From UBA920 sp038257015 (lineage in GTDB: Bacteria; Patescibacteriota; Doudnabacteria; UBA920): DNA of 32,107 nucleotides. Position numbers and translations under genes: made by a program. Below, in pieces: positions 23,589-31,401 of the stretch. The notes below the pieces were generated by a model. It worked only from the letters and a program-made list of their open reading frames with translations, was not told the origin of the DNA and ran no database searches. The stretch lies in contig JBBSJS010000005.1 of the NCBI GenBank assembly GCA_038257015.1, positions 1 through 32,107 on the forward strand, written 5' to 3'. Positions within the stretch are counted from its first letter, which is position 1, and the number at the start of each line of letters is the position of its first letter.

Positions 23589-24245
23589 ATGAAATTACAA
23601 ACCAAAACACATTTGAATAGAGGTTTCACTATTACCGAACTTTTAGTTGTTATTTCTATAATGGGTATTATTTCTACTCTAGTGATTGTCGGATTTAATC
23701 GTACTCAAGGTCGACGTAACCTACAAATTGCGCAAAACGAACTTGTAACCAATATCCGCAAAGTACAGGGTTATGTTTTATCCTCACGCAGTTTACCAAA
23801 TGGAGATAAGGCTAAAGTTTATCTGATGAGATTTGAAAGTGGAAGTAATTCTTACACGATTGGTGCAGTTTCCGAAAATGGTAATGAATTCTTTTCTGAT
23901 TTAGAAACAGCGACATTGCCAAACCGAATTAATTTCAGCCGTATGAGAGTTGTTGGAGACAGTACTGTAGCCAGTGACTGTGCTTACCTTATATTTACCA
24001 CCCCGTACGGCAAAATGTATGTTGATTATACAGCGCCTTGTGATGCAGGAATTGTTGATATTGTTATTGATCCTGCTCAGTTAATTACCCGCTCAGATCG
24101 TCAATTAGACTTAGTATTTGAAGAATCTCAAAACCAAACTGAACGGGCTGTAAAAATTCAGACGCTGAGTAATACAATCCGTGAAGAAGCCCCGTATCAA
24201 ACCAATAGTGGAGATGAGGGTACTAAAGATGGTGAGTCTAGATAA
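23589..24245 (+). CDS. Minor pseudopilin, GspH/FimT type
   Basis: From ATG 23589 the product has 218 residues; GTG at 23586 would add one. The prepilin leader MKLQTKTHLNRG is cut before FTITELLVVISIMGIISTLVIVGF, which keeps the +5 Glu. The following QGRRNLQIAQNELVTNIRKVQGYVLSSR is typical of GspH/FimT pseudopilins, which cap or prime pili. Two Cys are present (SDCAYL, APCDAG). It is first in an operon of four pseudopilin-like proteins. Its end overlaps the likely start of the next gene by 17 bases. Confidence 0.9.
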   Translation: MKLQTKTHLNRGFTITELLVVISIMGIISTLVIVGFNRTQGRRNLQIAQNELVTNIRKVQGYVLSSRSLPNGDKAKVYLMRFESGSNSYTIGAVSENGNEFFSDLETATLPNRINFSRMRVVGDSTVASDCAYLIFTTPYGKMYVDYTAPCDAGIVDIVIDPAQLITRSDRQLDLVFEESQNQTERAVKIQTLSNTIREEAPYQTNSGDEGTKDGESR

Positions 24246-24930
24246 TTTTAATATGAACTATCAACGAGGACAAACTTTAATAGAAACCATGGTCGCAGTT
24301 TTCATCCTAGTTATGGGAATTACTGCTGCTTTGGGTTTGGCAGTTTTCTCTCTTAACGCCTCCTCAGAAATAAACAAACAAATTATTGCTATTGGTTTGG
24401 CTCGTGAGGGAGTTGAGGCTGTAAAAAACATGAGAGATACAAACTGGTTACACGACACTCTCAGTGAAAATTGTCATAACTTTGATTCTGGGCAACCTAG
24501 TAATACCTACTGTTACCGCAACTGGTTGGGGGATCCTTCAAGTCGAGATACTTACAACATAGAGCCTGGCCCATTTGTAGCAAATATGTTTGTGCTAAAT
24601 TATGATATCAACGATGATAAAATGTGGCAGTTATCACTTGCTAATGAGTACGGAATGAACTTTGAACCTGAAAAAATAGATAACGGGTTTTATACGGCAA
24701 CAGGAAATACCTCTCTTGCAAGTGCAACTTCAGATTTTGCTCGAGCAATCACTCTTGAAATAGATGATTTTCCGCCCTTTGACCACGCTGGCGACTTAGG
24801 ACCAAGACTGAAAGTTACTTCACAAGTGTGGTGGAAAGGACGAAAGTGTCCTGCCAACAGTACTCCGCCAACAGGTACCCAATGTTCAGTGACATTAGAA
24901 ACTTATCTCACCAACTGGAGAAACTACTAA
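24229..24930 (+). CDS. Minor pseudopilin, PilV/GspI type
   Basis: The chosen ATG 24229 gives 233 residues (leader MVSLDNFNMNYQRG), preceded at 8 bases by GAGGG. ATG 24253 (leader MNYQRG, 225 residues) is equally possible. The cleavage site precedes QTLIETMVAVFILVMGITAALGL, with Glu at +5 and Gln rather than Phe at +1, as in many PilV-like proteins of candidate phyla. Next comes IAIGLAREGVEAVKNMRDTNWLHD, which I recognise from that protein group. Four or more Cys in the external domain could form disulphides. It ends in TAATG shared with the next gene. Confidence 0.88.
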   Translation: MVSLDNFNMNYQRGQTLIETMVAVFILVMGITAALGLAVFSLNASSEINKQIIAIGLAREGVEAVKNMRDTNWLHDTLSENCHNFDSGQPSNTYCYRNWLGDPSSRDTYNIEPGPFVANMFVLNYDINDDKMWQLSLANEYGMNFEPEKIDNGFYTATGNTSLASATSDFARAITLEIDDFPPFDHAGDLGPRLKVTSQVWWKGRKCPANSTPPTGTQCSVTLETYLTNWRNY

Positions 24931-25532
24931 TGAATAAATTTTCTCAACAATCTGGCTTCACTCTAATGGAGATTGTGGTTTCTACTGCGATTTTTGCCAC
25001 GACACTAACTTTAATGATGACGCTTTTTAATTACACTTTGCAAATTAATCGTCGTGTTGAAGCTATGCGTCAAGTGGCTCAACTTACTCGAGGTTTTACT
25101 GAGCCCTTAATACGCGAAATCCGCAATGGACGTATTGATTACGAAAGCCTAGATATTAATTGCGACCCAAGCTTTTATCAATTTCCAGAAAATCGTTCCT
25201 TAGCCATTATTTCACCAGATGGCACCCGCTTGTGTTATTACTTAAATGTTGAAGAACAAGCTTTGTACATAAGTAAAAATACTAATGCAGGCTACCTGTC
25301 AGAGCGCATTACTCCAGATAACGTAACAATGAACCCTGATACATTTAGGTTTGTAATAAAGCCAGATATTAATCCTACAGATACCCCAGCTTATATCAGT
25401 CAGCCATTTGTTACTATCTTAGCTAAGTTTTCTATACAGTTAGCACCAGGAGAAACTCCAACCGTAATCCCATATCAAACCACTATTTCTAGTGATGTAT
25501 ATAATCCTAATCTGATCCCTCATGCAGACTAA
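24930..25532 (+). CDS. Minor pseudopilin, PilW/GspJ type
   Basis: ATG 24930 overlaps the preceding stop (TAATG) and gives 200 residues. A start further upstream in frame would place a long tail before the leader and is unlikely. The leader MNKFSQQSG precedes FTLMEIVVSTAIFATTLTLMMTLFNYTLQ, with Glu at +5. The segment INRRVEAMRQVAQLTRGFTEPLIREIRNG is usual for PilW/GspJ. The external domain is rich in beta strands and has two Cys. It probably forms part of the tip complex with the neighbouring pseudopilins. Confidence 0.9.
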   Translation: MNKFSQQSGFTLMEIVVSTAIFATTLTLMMTLFNYTLQINRRVEAMRQVAQLTRGFTEPLIREIRNGRIDYESLDINCDPSFYQFPENRSLAIISPDGTRLCYYLNVEEQALYISKNTNAGYLSERITPDNVTMNPDTFRFVIKPDINPTDTPAYISQPFVTILAKFSIQLAPGETPTVIPYQTTISSDVYNPNLIPHAD

Positions 25533-26286
25533 ACTACCCAATAATCAATCAGGTGTTTCTTTGCTGTTAGCAGTTCTAGTTCTGTCTGCTATTACTTCGA
25601 TTGCTTTTAGTTTGGCAACAGTAGTTTTAATAGAAATTCGTTCTTCTGGTGATATTCTCCGAACAGAGCCTGCTCTTTACGGAACATTGGGTGTTACTGA
25701 AGAGGCACTGTTTCAATATAAGCGTTTTGTGGCCGATGACACTAATATATCCTTCGATGTAAGCACTTGTGAAGGTCCATCAAAATTTGCTAATGTGTGT
25801 AATTTTTTGGACAACCGACTTACAATCAACCCTGGTTCAATCCAGGTAGTAGATGAAAACCCTAAAGTGGATGTACTGTACCTAAATACACCCAATTCTT
25901 ACCCTCTATATCAACAACATGATTTTAGTCCTGATTACGGCCGAGTCACAGTACAAGTCTTAGACAACAACACAGATTCCACAGTTCAATTTCAAATCTA
26001 CCAAACTTCAAACTCTGACGCCAATCCAGTAATCGTTTTGGACAGATCTATTACAGTGGGTGATGGTGTTTCGGTATTCAATAGCTTTAGTAATAATAAT
26101 CAGTATGATTTAGTATTAACTCAAACCGAAGGCGCCAATAATGCTTTGGTCTCAATTACAACCTACTCAGATGCTATTGGAAGGACTCAGTTAGGTATGC
26201 CATTTTTGAACCAACAAGTTCTAAAAATTGTGGCTAACTACTTAGGGCTCACAAGAACCTATACAGTAAGAATCCCGATCCCTTAA
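25522..26286 (+). CDS. PilX/GspK-like membrane pseudopilin
   Basis: The 254-residue protein starts inside the end of the previous gene (11-base overlap). MQTKLPNNQSG then VSLLLAVLVLSAITSIAFSLATVVL gives a Gly before a hydrophobic helix, but no Glu at +5. This is the mark of PilX/GspK proteins, which sit at the pilus tip. IEIRSSGDILRTEPALYGTLGVTEEALFQYKR follows, as in PilX-like proteins of this group. The C-terminal domain is beta-rich (VTVQVLDNNTDSTVQFQIY). Position as fourth of the set fits an H-I-J-K-like minor pilin order. Confidence 0.82.
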   Translation: MQTKLPNNQSGVSLLLAVLVLSAITSIAFSLATVVLIEIRSSGDILRTEPALYGTLGVTEEALFQYKRFVADDTNISFDVSTCEGPSKFANVCNFLDNRLTINPGSIQVVDENPKVDVLYLNTPNSYPLYQQHDFSPDYGRVTVQVLDNNTDSTVQFQIYQTSNSDANPVIVLDRSITVGDGVSVFNSFSNNNQYDLVLTQTEGANNALVSITTYSDAIGRTQLGMPFLNQQVLKIVANYLGLTRTYTVRIPIP

Positions 26287-26311
26287 CTGATCATTAATGT
26301 AAAAAGTTAAT

Positions 26312-26614
26312 ATGAGATTATTGTGGGATATTTATGAACTTCAAAGTGATGCTGATACTTTGCATGGAGTCATGTTGCGTGGAAGAATTCGCAAGTTCTG
26401 TATCGAAAAAAATATTACTTGCCTAACAGAAAACAGTTCAGATAAAGAAAATACGGTTAGGTTTGCTCTCTTGGGGAACACTGACCCAGAGGAAATATAT
26501 AATTACTTAGAAACCTTAATACCAGGTTTAGTAATTACGAAACAATTAGAATCAGTTGAGAATCCAGTTCTGTCTAAATTGAAAGTTAATGACAGTTCTC
26601 GTTACTCGTTATAA
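26312..26614 (+). CDS. Acylphosphatase-like small protein
   Basis: The 100-residue protein has an arrangement resembling the acylphosphatase fold: GVMLRGRIRKFCIEKNI at the loop and first helix, VRFALLGNTDPEEIYNYLETLIPG as second strand and helix, and VITKQLESVENP as the last strand. Acylphosphatases use an Arg in the N-terminal loop and an Asn after helix 1. Arg23/Arg25 are candidates, but the Asn position is not certain, so activity is doubtful. It starts 25 bases after the PilX-like gene without a promoter, so it may be co-transcribed with the pseudopilins. Its role there is unknown. Confidence 0.6.
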   Translation: MRLLWDIYELQSDADTLHGVMLRGRIRKFCIEKNITCLTENSSDKENTVRFALLGNTDPEEIYNYLETLIPGLVITKQLESVENPVLSKLKVNDSSRYSL

Positions 26615-26624
26615 AAGATTATAA

Positions 26625-26651
26625 AAAAACCTCCGTTGATCGGAGGTTTTT
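26625..26651. terminator. Bidirectional intrinsic terminator
   Basis: AAAAACCTCCG (26625-26635) pairs with CGGAGGTTTTT (26641-26651). It sits between two converging genes, 10 bases after the plus-strand stop and 3 bases from the minus-strand stop, with A and T runs suited to both directions. Confidence 0.92.
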
Positions 26652-26654
26652 AAT

Positions 26655-27035
26655 TTATTTGTTTGGAATTTTTACAATTTGCCCGGGAGCTAGGGTAAAC
26701 GGTGCCTTGAGATTGTTGAGAGTGGCTAGTGTCGTCCAGTCGATACTATGTTCTTGGCTTATGGAGAATAAAGTATCGTCTGCTTGTACTTCATATTCTG
26801 TAAAAAGTGGTTGGCTTTCGGCTGGTTGTTCTGTATCTGCTCCTAAAACTTGAGGATTCTTTGCGTCGTCACCAGAATGACTGACAACCATGTATCCAGC
26901 GCGTATCAAGAGAGCTGCACTGGCAACTAGAAATAACCCTGTGCCGTATTTAAAGATATTGTTTTGGCCAGTCCTGCGACCGACACCCATCTGTAATCTT
27001 GGAGATAATTTAACTTTGTTTTTGGATAAGCTCAT
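26655..27035 (-). CDS. Single-pass membrane protein with C-terminal LysM domain
   Basis: The 126-residue protein has a basic head (SKNKVKLSPRLQMGVGRR), one membrane helix at about residues 32-51 (TGLFLVASAALLIRAGYMVV), a short linker and a LysM domain at about residues 79-125. LysM landmarks are YEVQADDTLFSISQEHSIDWTTLATLNNL and LAPGQIVKIP. LysM binds N-acetylglucosamine-containing glycans such as peptidoglycan, so this protein probably tethers the membrane to the wall. A possible -10 (TATATA, 27049-27044 on the minus strand) ends 8 bases before the ATG, implying a very short or absent leader. Confidence 0.9.
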   Translation of the reverse strand: MSLSKNKVKLSPRLQMGVGRRTGQNNIFKYGTGLFLVASAALLIRAGYMVVSHSGDDAKNPQVLGADTEQPAESQPLFTEYEVQADDTLFSISQEHSIDWTTLATLNNLKAPFTLAPGQIVKIPNK

Positions 27036-27140
27036 AAGTGGTTTATATACTTAATTTTATCATGATTTGAGTAATAATTAACTTATATTTGGGGATAAGT
27101 TAACAATTAATACCACCTTTTTAAGCAATAAATAAAAGGG

Positions 27141-27146
27141 TATAAT
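27141..27146 (+). promoter_or_regulatory. ligA promoter giving a leaderless mRNA
   Basis: TATAAT ends 6 bases before ATG 27153, so the transcript start is expected on the start codon. No TGn extension is present here. Confidence 0.68.
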
Positions 27147-27152
27147 AAGACT

Positions 27153-29168
27153 ATGAATAAAGCTGAAGCCAAAAAGCGAATCCTTCAATTAAGAGAGCAA
27201 ATTGATGAATTGCGCCATCAATATCATGTCTTAGATAATCCTTCGGTAACGGACGATGTCTATGATTCCTTGACGCGCGAGCTGAGAACTTTCGAAACCG
27301 ACTTCCCGGAATTTGATGACCCAGCTTCTCCAACTCATCGTGTTGGTGGAGCTCCTTTGGATAAATTCCAAAAAGTTGCTCACGATATACCAATGTTGTC
27401 TTTAAACGATGCTTTTAGTTTTGAAGAATTAGAGGATTGGCAAAAGCGCATTGCTAAGTTGTTGCCAGTGGCAACAAAGTTCGAATTTTTTGCGGAGTTA
27501 AAATTAGACGGGCTATCTATCTCACTTCTCTATGAGCAAGGAGTTCTAGTAAGGGCAGCGACGCGTGGTGACGGTCGGATTGGTGAGGACGTTACTGTGA
27601 ACGCCAAAACAATTAGTACAATCCCGTTGCGTATTCAAGGCAAGAATATCCCTAAACAATTAGAGGTCCGTGGTGAAGTGGTTATGAAGAAAGAAGTTCT
27701 AGCATCTTTAAACAAAGAAGCGGAAAAAGCTGGTCGACCAAAGTTTGCCAATACTCGTAATGCAGCTGCAGGTTCCATGCGTCAGCTGGACTCAAAATTA
27801 ACAGCAAGTCGTCGTCTTAACTTCTTTGCTTTTGATATCGCTCAAATCGATGACACCTTTGCCAAAACTTTAAAATCCCACGACCAAGAGCATGTACTAC
27901 TTCGCCAATTTGGCTTTACAGTTGACGAACACGAAAAGAAAGCCAGCAGCTTAAAAGACGCGGAAAAGTTTATTAAAGAAATTGAACAAAAACGAAGTGG
28001 CCTCGACTACGGCACTGATGGGTTGGTTATTTCAGTCAATGATTTGAGCTTACATGACACACTTGGAGTAGTTGGCAAAGCTCCGCGTTACATGGTTGCT
28101 TACAAGTACCCAGCAGAAAAAGCGACCACCAGAATATTAGACATCAAAGTGAATGTTGGGCGGACGGGCGTGTTAACACCGTTTGCTGTATTTGAACCAA
28201 CGCTTGTAGCAGGTTCGACAATTGGTAAAGCCACTTTGCATAATCTGGATCAGATCAATCGTTTGGATGTCCGCATTGGCGATACGGTTGTAATCCAAAA
28301 AGCTGGTGATGTAATCCCTGAAGTTGTTGAATCTTTACCAAAGCTACGGGATGGTACAGAGAAGAAGTTCGAAATGCCCAAGAAGTGTCCGGCCTGCAAA
28401 AGTTCTGTGGAACGACGCGATATTTCGGGCAAACAATCAGCTGCCTATTATTGTATAAATCAGTATTGTCCTGCCAAAAATCAGAGAGCATTGGAGCACT
28501 TTGTGACCGCCTTTGATATATATGAAGTTGGACCAAAAGTCTTAGCTCGTTTTCAGGATGAAGGATTAATCTCAGATGCGGCCGACTTATTTACTTTAGA
28601 GCCTGGTGATATTAATAACTTAGAAAGATTTGGTGAAAAAAGTGCTGAGAATATCATTGAATCTATACAGTCTAAAAAGAAAATTTCACTTTCAAGATTT
28701 ATTTACGCGCTAGGTATTTTGAATGTCGGGGAACAGACCAGCGAAGATTTAGCAGAACATTTTGACAGCTTGTCAAAATTGCAGAACGCTTCACAGCAAG
28801 AAATAAATGACATTGAGAACATTGGACCAATCGTCTCTCAGAGCGTGTATGAGTATTTTCAGCACAAAGAAAACTCTCTATATATAGAGAAGCTTCTGGT
28901 AAATGGAGTGCAGATAACAAGGCCAGCTAAGCGAGCCAGTAGTAAGTTGTCTGGAAAGAGTTTTGTGGTTACGGGAACTTTGGAATCAATGTCTCGTGAT
29001 GAAGCTAAAAAGCTTATTAAAGATCATGGCGGTAAGGTTTCTGAAAGTGTTTCTAGTAAAACAGATTACCTGGTCGTTGGTGAAAATCCTGGTAGCAAAC
29101 TTGTAAAAGCAGAGAGTCTCGGCGTCATTATCTTAGATGAGCAAAGTTTTCTAAGACTAATCAAGTGA
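27153..29168 (+). CDS. ligA: NAD-dependent DNA ligase LigA
   Basis: The 671-residue protein is full length for the family. It has the Ia domain (HQYHVLDNPSVTDDVYD), adenylation domain with the AMP-accepting Lys117 in KLDG (117-120) and RGDGRIGEDVT, and the OB fold around residues 315-400 (NVGRTGVLTPFAVFEP, ATLHN, GDTVVIQKAGDVIPEV). A four-Cys zinc finger follows (CPAC, CINQYC), then helix-hairpin-helix repeats and a C-terminal BRCT domain (about 592-671). It seals nicks in replication and repair using NAD+. All key residues are intact. It stands alone with its own promoter and no clear terminator. Confidence 0.98.
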   Translation: MNKAEAKKRILQLREQIDELRHQYHVLDNPSVTDDVYDSLTRELRTFETDFPEFDDPASPTHRVGGAPLDKFQKVAHDIPMLSLNDAFSFEELEDWQKRIAKLLPVATKFEFFAELKLDGLSISLLYEQGVLVRAATRGDGRIGEDVTVNAKTISTIPLRIQGKNIPKQLEVRGEVVMKKEVLASLNKEAEKAGRPKFANTRNAAAGSMRQLDSKLTASRRLNFFAFDIAQIDDTFAKTLKSHDQEHVLLRQFGFTVDEHEKKASSLKDAEKFIKEIEQKRSGLDYGTDGLVISVNDLSLHDTLGVVGKAPRYMVAYKYPAEKATTRILDIKVNVGRTGVLTPFAVFEPTLVAGSTIGKATLHNLDQINRLDVRIGDTVVIQKAGDVIPEVVESLPKLRDGTEKKFEMPKKCPACKSSVERRDISGKQSAAYYCINQYCPAKNQRALEHFVTAFDIYEVGPKVLARFQDEGLISDAADLFTLEPGDINNLERFGEKSAENIIESIQSKKKISLSRFIYALGILNVGEQTSEDLAEHFDSLSKLQNASQQEINDIENIGPIVSQSVYEYFQHKENSLYIEKLLVNGVQITRPAKRASSKLSGKSFVVTGTLESMSRDEAKKLIKDHGGKVSESVSSKTDYLVVGENPGSKLVKAESLGVIILDEQSFLRLIK

Positions 29169-29317
29169 GTTGGAGATTTTCAACGTAGCAATTCTGTTTA
29201 TGTTGCGAATTTTGTTAGAAAATATAGCATAATTATATGAAATTTCACCATAGTTACGCTACTTTATTTAACTGGTTAAAAAGTAGCAAATTTTCTGGAA
29301 ATTTTAGGGAAAATCTC

Positions 29318-29346
29318 TTGACAAGACCCTTTTGCTATACTAATAT
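29318..29346 (+). promoter_or_regulatory. Candidate strong promoter upstream of the 23S rRNA gene
   Basis: TTGACA (29318-29323), a 17-base spacer and TAATAT (29341-29346) fit a sigma70-type promoter. An overlapping TGCTATACT (29333-29341) is an extended -10 element with a spacing of 12 to the same TTGACA. Either would start transcription at about 29348-29353. Confidence 0.65.
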
Positions 29347-29386
29347 GCCTTTACGAGTTATTTACTTTAAAAACGCAACGAAAACA

Positions 29387-29431
29387 ATGATTAAACTCAC
29401 ATTAACCATTAACAACACGCGGCTCATGTAA
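29387..29431 (+). other. Possible leader-peptide frame (14 codons)
   Basis: ATG 29387 to TAA 29429-29431 reads MIKLTLTINNTRLM. An in-frame ATG at 29345 would add 14 residues. It lies right after the promoter candidate and just before two hairpins, TAGCG/CGCTA and a terminator-like stem. This resembles an attenuator layout, but no ribosome-binding site is seen and no regulated biosynthetic gene follows. It could equally be chance. Confidence 0.25.
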
Positions 29432-29461
29432 CTAGCGCTTTTTTGTACGCTAATCATGAAT

Positions 29462-29480
29462 CCGCTTATGCGGTTTTTTT
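29462..29480 (+). terminator. Weak terminator-like hairpin
   Basis: CCGC (29462-29465) pairs with GCGG (29470-29473) with loop TTAT, followed by seven T residues. The stem is short, but the T run is good. If active, the promoter at 29318 would make a transcript of about 130 bases, and the 23S gene would need read-through or another promoter. Confidence 0.45.
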
Positions 29481-29488
29481 GTTGCCAA

Positions 29489-29612
29489 TTGCAGTTTAAA
29501 AATTTGCTCCATTTCTTTGTCTAAAGCTTCCGCTGAATCTCACCGTAGTTCTACTAAGGTTCGCTCCATGCTCAGCTTTATCCTCGAACTGAATCAAATT
29601 TTTAAACTGCAA
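29489..29612. repeat. 124-bp element bounded by perfect 18-bp inverted repeats
   Basis: TTGCAGTTTAAAAATTTG (29489-29506) is the exact reverse complement of 29595-29612. Inside, TAAAGCT (29522-29528) pairs with AGCTTTA (29574-29580), so the whole stretch can fold into a long nested hairpin. No clear target-site duplication flanks it. It could be a MITE-like insertion or a structured part of the pre-rRNA leader. Confidence 0.7.
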
Positions 29613-29619
29613 CAAAGTA

Positions 29620-29653
29620 AAGTTCAAAAAACTACGATAAGTTTTCTGAACTT
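29620..29653. repeat. Near-perfect 14-bp hairpin
   Basis: AAGTTCA (29620-29626) pairs with TGAACTT (29647-29653). After one A-C mismatch, AAAACT (29628-29633) pairs with AGTTTT (29640-29645), with a 6-base loop. No T run follows, so it is not a terminator. It directly follows the 124-bp element. Confidence 0.7.
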
Positions 29654-30342
29654 CAAACATTGTCATCACATATATACTGCTCACAGTTCGCTCAGCCATT
29701 CCAATTATTCTTTGGGAATCCAGGCCAGAAGTAACGGACCCTTAAATGGGAATGGGCAGTAGTTACGTGGTGATAATCAATCGCTCTATAATATACAGTC
29801 GTCTGAAAGTTTAACTTAAGACAAACCATCAATTGTAGAATGAAATTATCCCAAGCACTTTAATAATTGAATAGTGGTAACTTATTCTCTTGTTTCAACC
29901 GCAGAGAATAAGTGTTGTAAGATTCATATAAAAAAATGTAAGTAAGAACATTGTATCTAGAAATGCAATTTTGATTATCATTTGTCTTTGACGAATGGTC
30001 GTTACAAATTGCTTGTCAAATATCTAAAGCTGTAAATCACTGCAATTTATTTTGCATCAGATTAAAACAGAGAAGGGTATACGGTGGATGCCTTGGTATT
30101 ATGAGCCGAAGAAGGACGCGGTAACCGGCGAAACGCCTCGGGGAGATGGTAAACAATCTTTGATCCGGGGATGTCCGAATGGGGAAACCTATATGTGTGA
30201 AGCACATATGCCTATATATCGTGGGATATGTAGAGCGGGAACCATGTGAAGTGAAACATCTCAGTAGCATGAGGAAAATAAAGAAAGAGAGCTTTTAGCT
30301 CTTGTCGATTCCCTTAGTAGTGGCGAGCGAAAGGGGAAATAC

Positions 30343-30550
30343 ATAGAAATTTATTCATTGCCTAGCTTATGCTAGTAGGCGGTGATTAAATTATCTATTA
30401 GCCCAAACTTATCTTAGTGTTGTTGACGAAACGGAGCAATCCAATTCTGAAACTTAAAGCTTACTGGCGTTGCAAGATAAGCGTAATAAGATTGATCATG
30501 GCGGTGCAGTAAAGCCGCCGAGGAAGACTAGTATGCTATGTAGCAGAACA
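30343..30550 (+). other. Enlarged variable region of 23S rRNA (two expansion helices)
   Basis: Between the conserved GGCGAGCGAAAGGGG and CTGGAAAGGT segments there are about 170 more bases than in E. coli. One new hairpin spans 30343-30398 (ATAGA/TCTAT at its base, GCC/GGC in the middle). A second helix is closed by CTTATCTT (30408-30415) with AAGATAAG (30474-30481). Further small hairpins follow (GGCGG/CCGCC, 30500-30519). Confidence 0.7.
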
Positions 30551-30695
30551 TACCTGGAAAGGTAGACCAAAGAGGGTGATAGTCCCGTATAGCGAAACAT
30601 CATGCAATTCCTGATTAAATTTCTTGAGTAAGTCCAGACACGAGAAATCTGGACTGAATTAACGTAGACTAATACGTAAGGCTAAATACTCATAA

Positions 30696-30736
<41 letters not shown>

Positions 30737-30925
30737 CACCCCGGAAGGGGAATGAAATAGTCTCTGAAACCGTATACTTACAAGGAGTCGAAGACCTACG
30801 TCAGATTTATCTGACAGGTTAACGGCGTGCCTATTGAAGAATGATCCTACGAGTTAGTTATATGCGGCTGAATTAAGTCTTATCAAAGACGAAATTACAG
30901 TGAAAGCGAGGATTAATAGTCCGTA

Positions 30926-30973
30926 TTAATATTTTGAATGTTGCCAGCTTGCTGGTCGCATTCAATTTATTAA
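30926..30973 (+). other. Additional 23S rRNA expansion hairpin
   Basis: TTAATA (30926-30931) pairs with TATTAA (30968-30973), and TTGAATG (30934-30940) with CATTCAA (30959-30965). The hairpin lies just before the conserved AGACCCGAAACCC segment, where E. coli has a shorter helix. Confidence 0.7.
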
Positions 30974-31364
30974 AGGTCGCATGTGCTAGACCCGAAACCC
31001 GAGTGAGCTACCCTTGGCCAGGATGAACGTTGTGTAAAAGCAACGGGAGGTCCGAACCCACTAATGCTGCAAAATTAGGGGATGAGCTGAGGGTCGAAGA
31101 GAAATTCTAATCGAACCGGGTGATAGCTGGTTCTCCTCGAAATAACTTTAGGGTTAGCGTCGCGTGTTCCTCCCAGAGGTAGAGCACTGAATCGGACTCC
31201 GGTGCGCAAGCGTCGGATTCGAACCAAACTCCGAATTCTGCGGAGTAAAAAGCGCGGCAGTTAGACCATGGGCTCTAAGGTCCATCGGTCGAATGGAGAA
31301 GAATCCACACCACTGTCTAAGGTCCCCAAATCCTAGCTATAGTGAAAAGGATGTGGGATTGCCC

Positions 31365-31401
<37 letters not shown>

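Larger units (their letters stand above)
29169..30058. other. 890-base structured gene-free region before 23S rRNA
   Basis: No convincing protein gene is present and no 16S, 5S or tRNA is recognisable. It holds a promoter candidate at 29318, a possible attenuator-like unit (29387-29480), two strong inverted repeats (29489-29653), and several smaller hairpins, such as ATTCC/GGAAT around 29698-29719. A second TATAAT lies at 29787-29792 with a poor -35. The last 270 bases are AT-rich leader to the 23S gene. Which promoter drives the rRNA is not clear. Confidence 0.6.

Noticed and set aside
24828..24929. A long N-terminal extension of the PilW/GspJ-type pseudopilin starting at 24828
   Set aside because: It lies within the neighbouring gene and would give an improbable prepilin leader. 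The TAATG start at 24930 gives a normal nine-residue leader.
29237..29762. Short frames between ligA and 23S (29237-29431, 29517-29762 and a minus-strand frame at 29496-29699)
   Set aside because: They cross the promoter or the inverted repeats, have no start signals and show no protein-like composition. Only the 14-codon end of the first is kept, as a low-confidence leader peptide.
30343..30550. A self-splicing intron in 23S rRNA
   Set aside because: The extra length is divided among several helices, conserved rRNA segments flank each piece, and no intron core or homing endonuclease frame was recognised.
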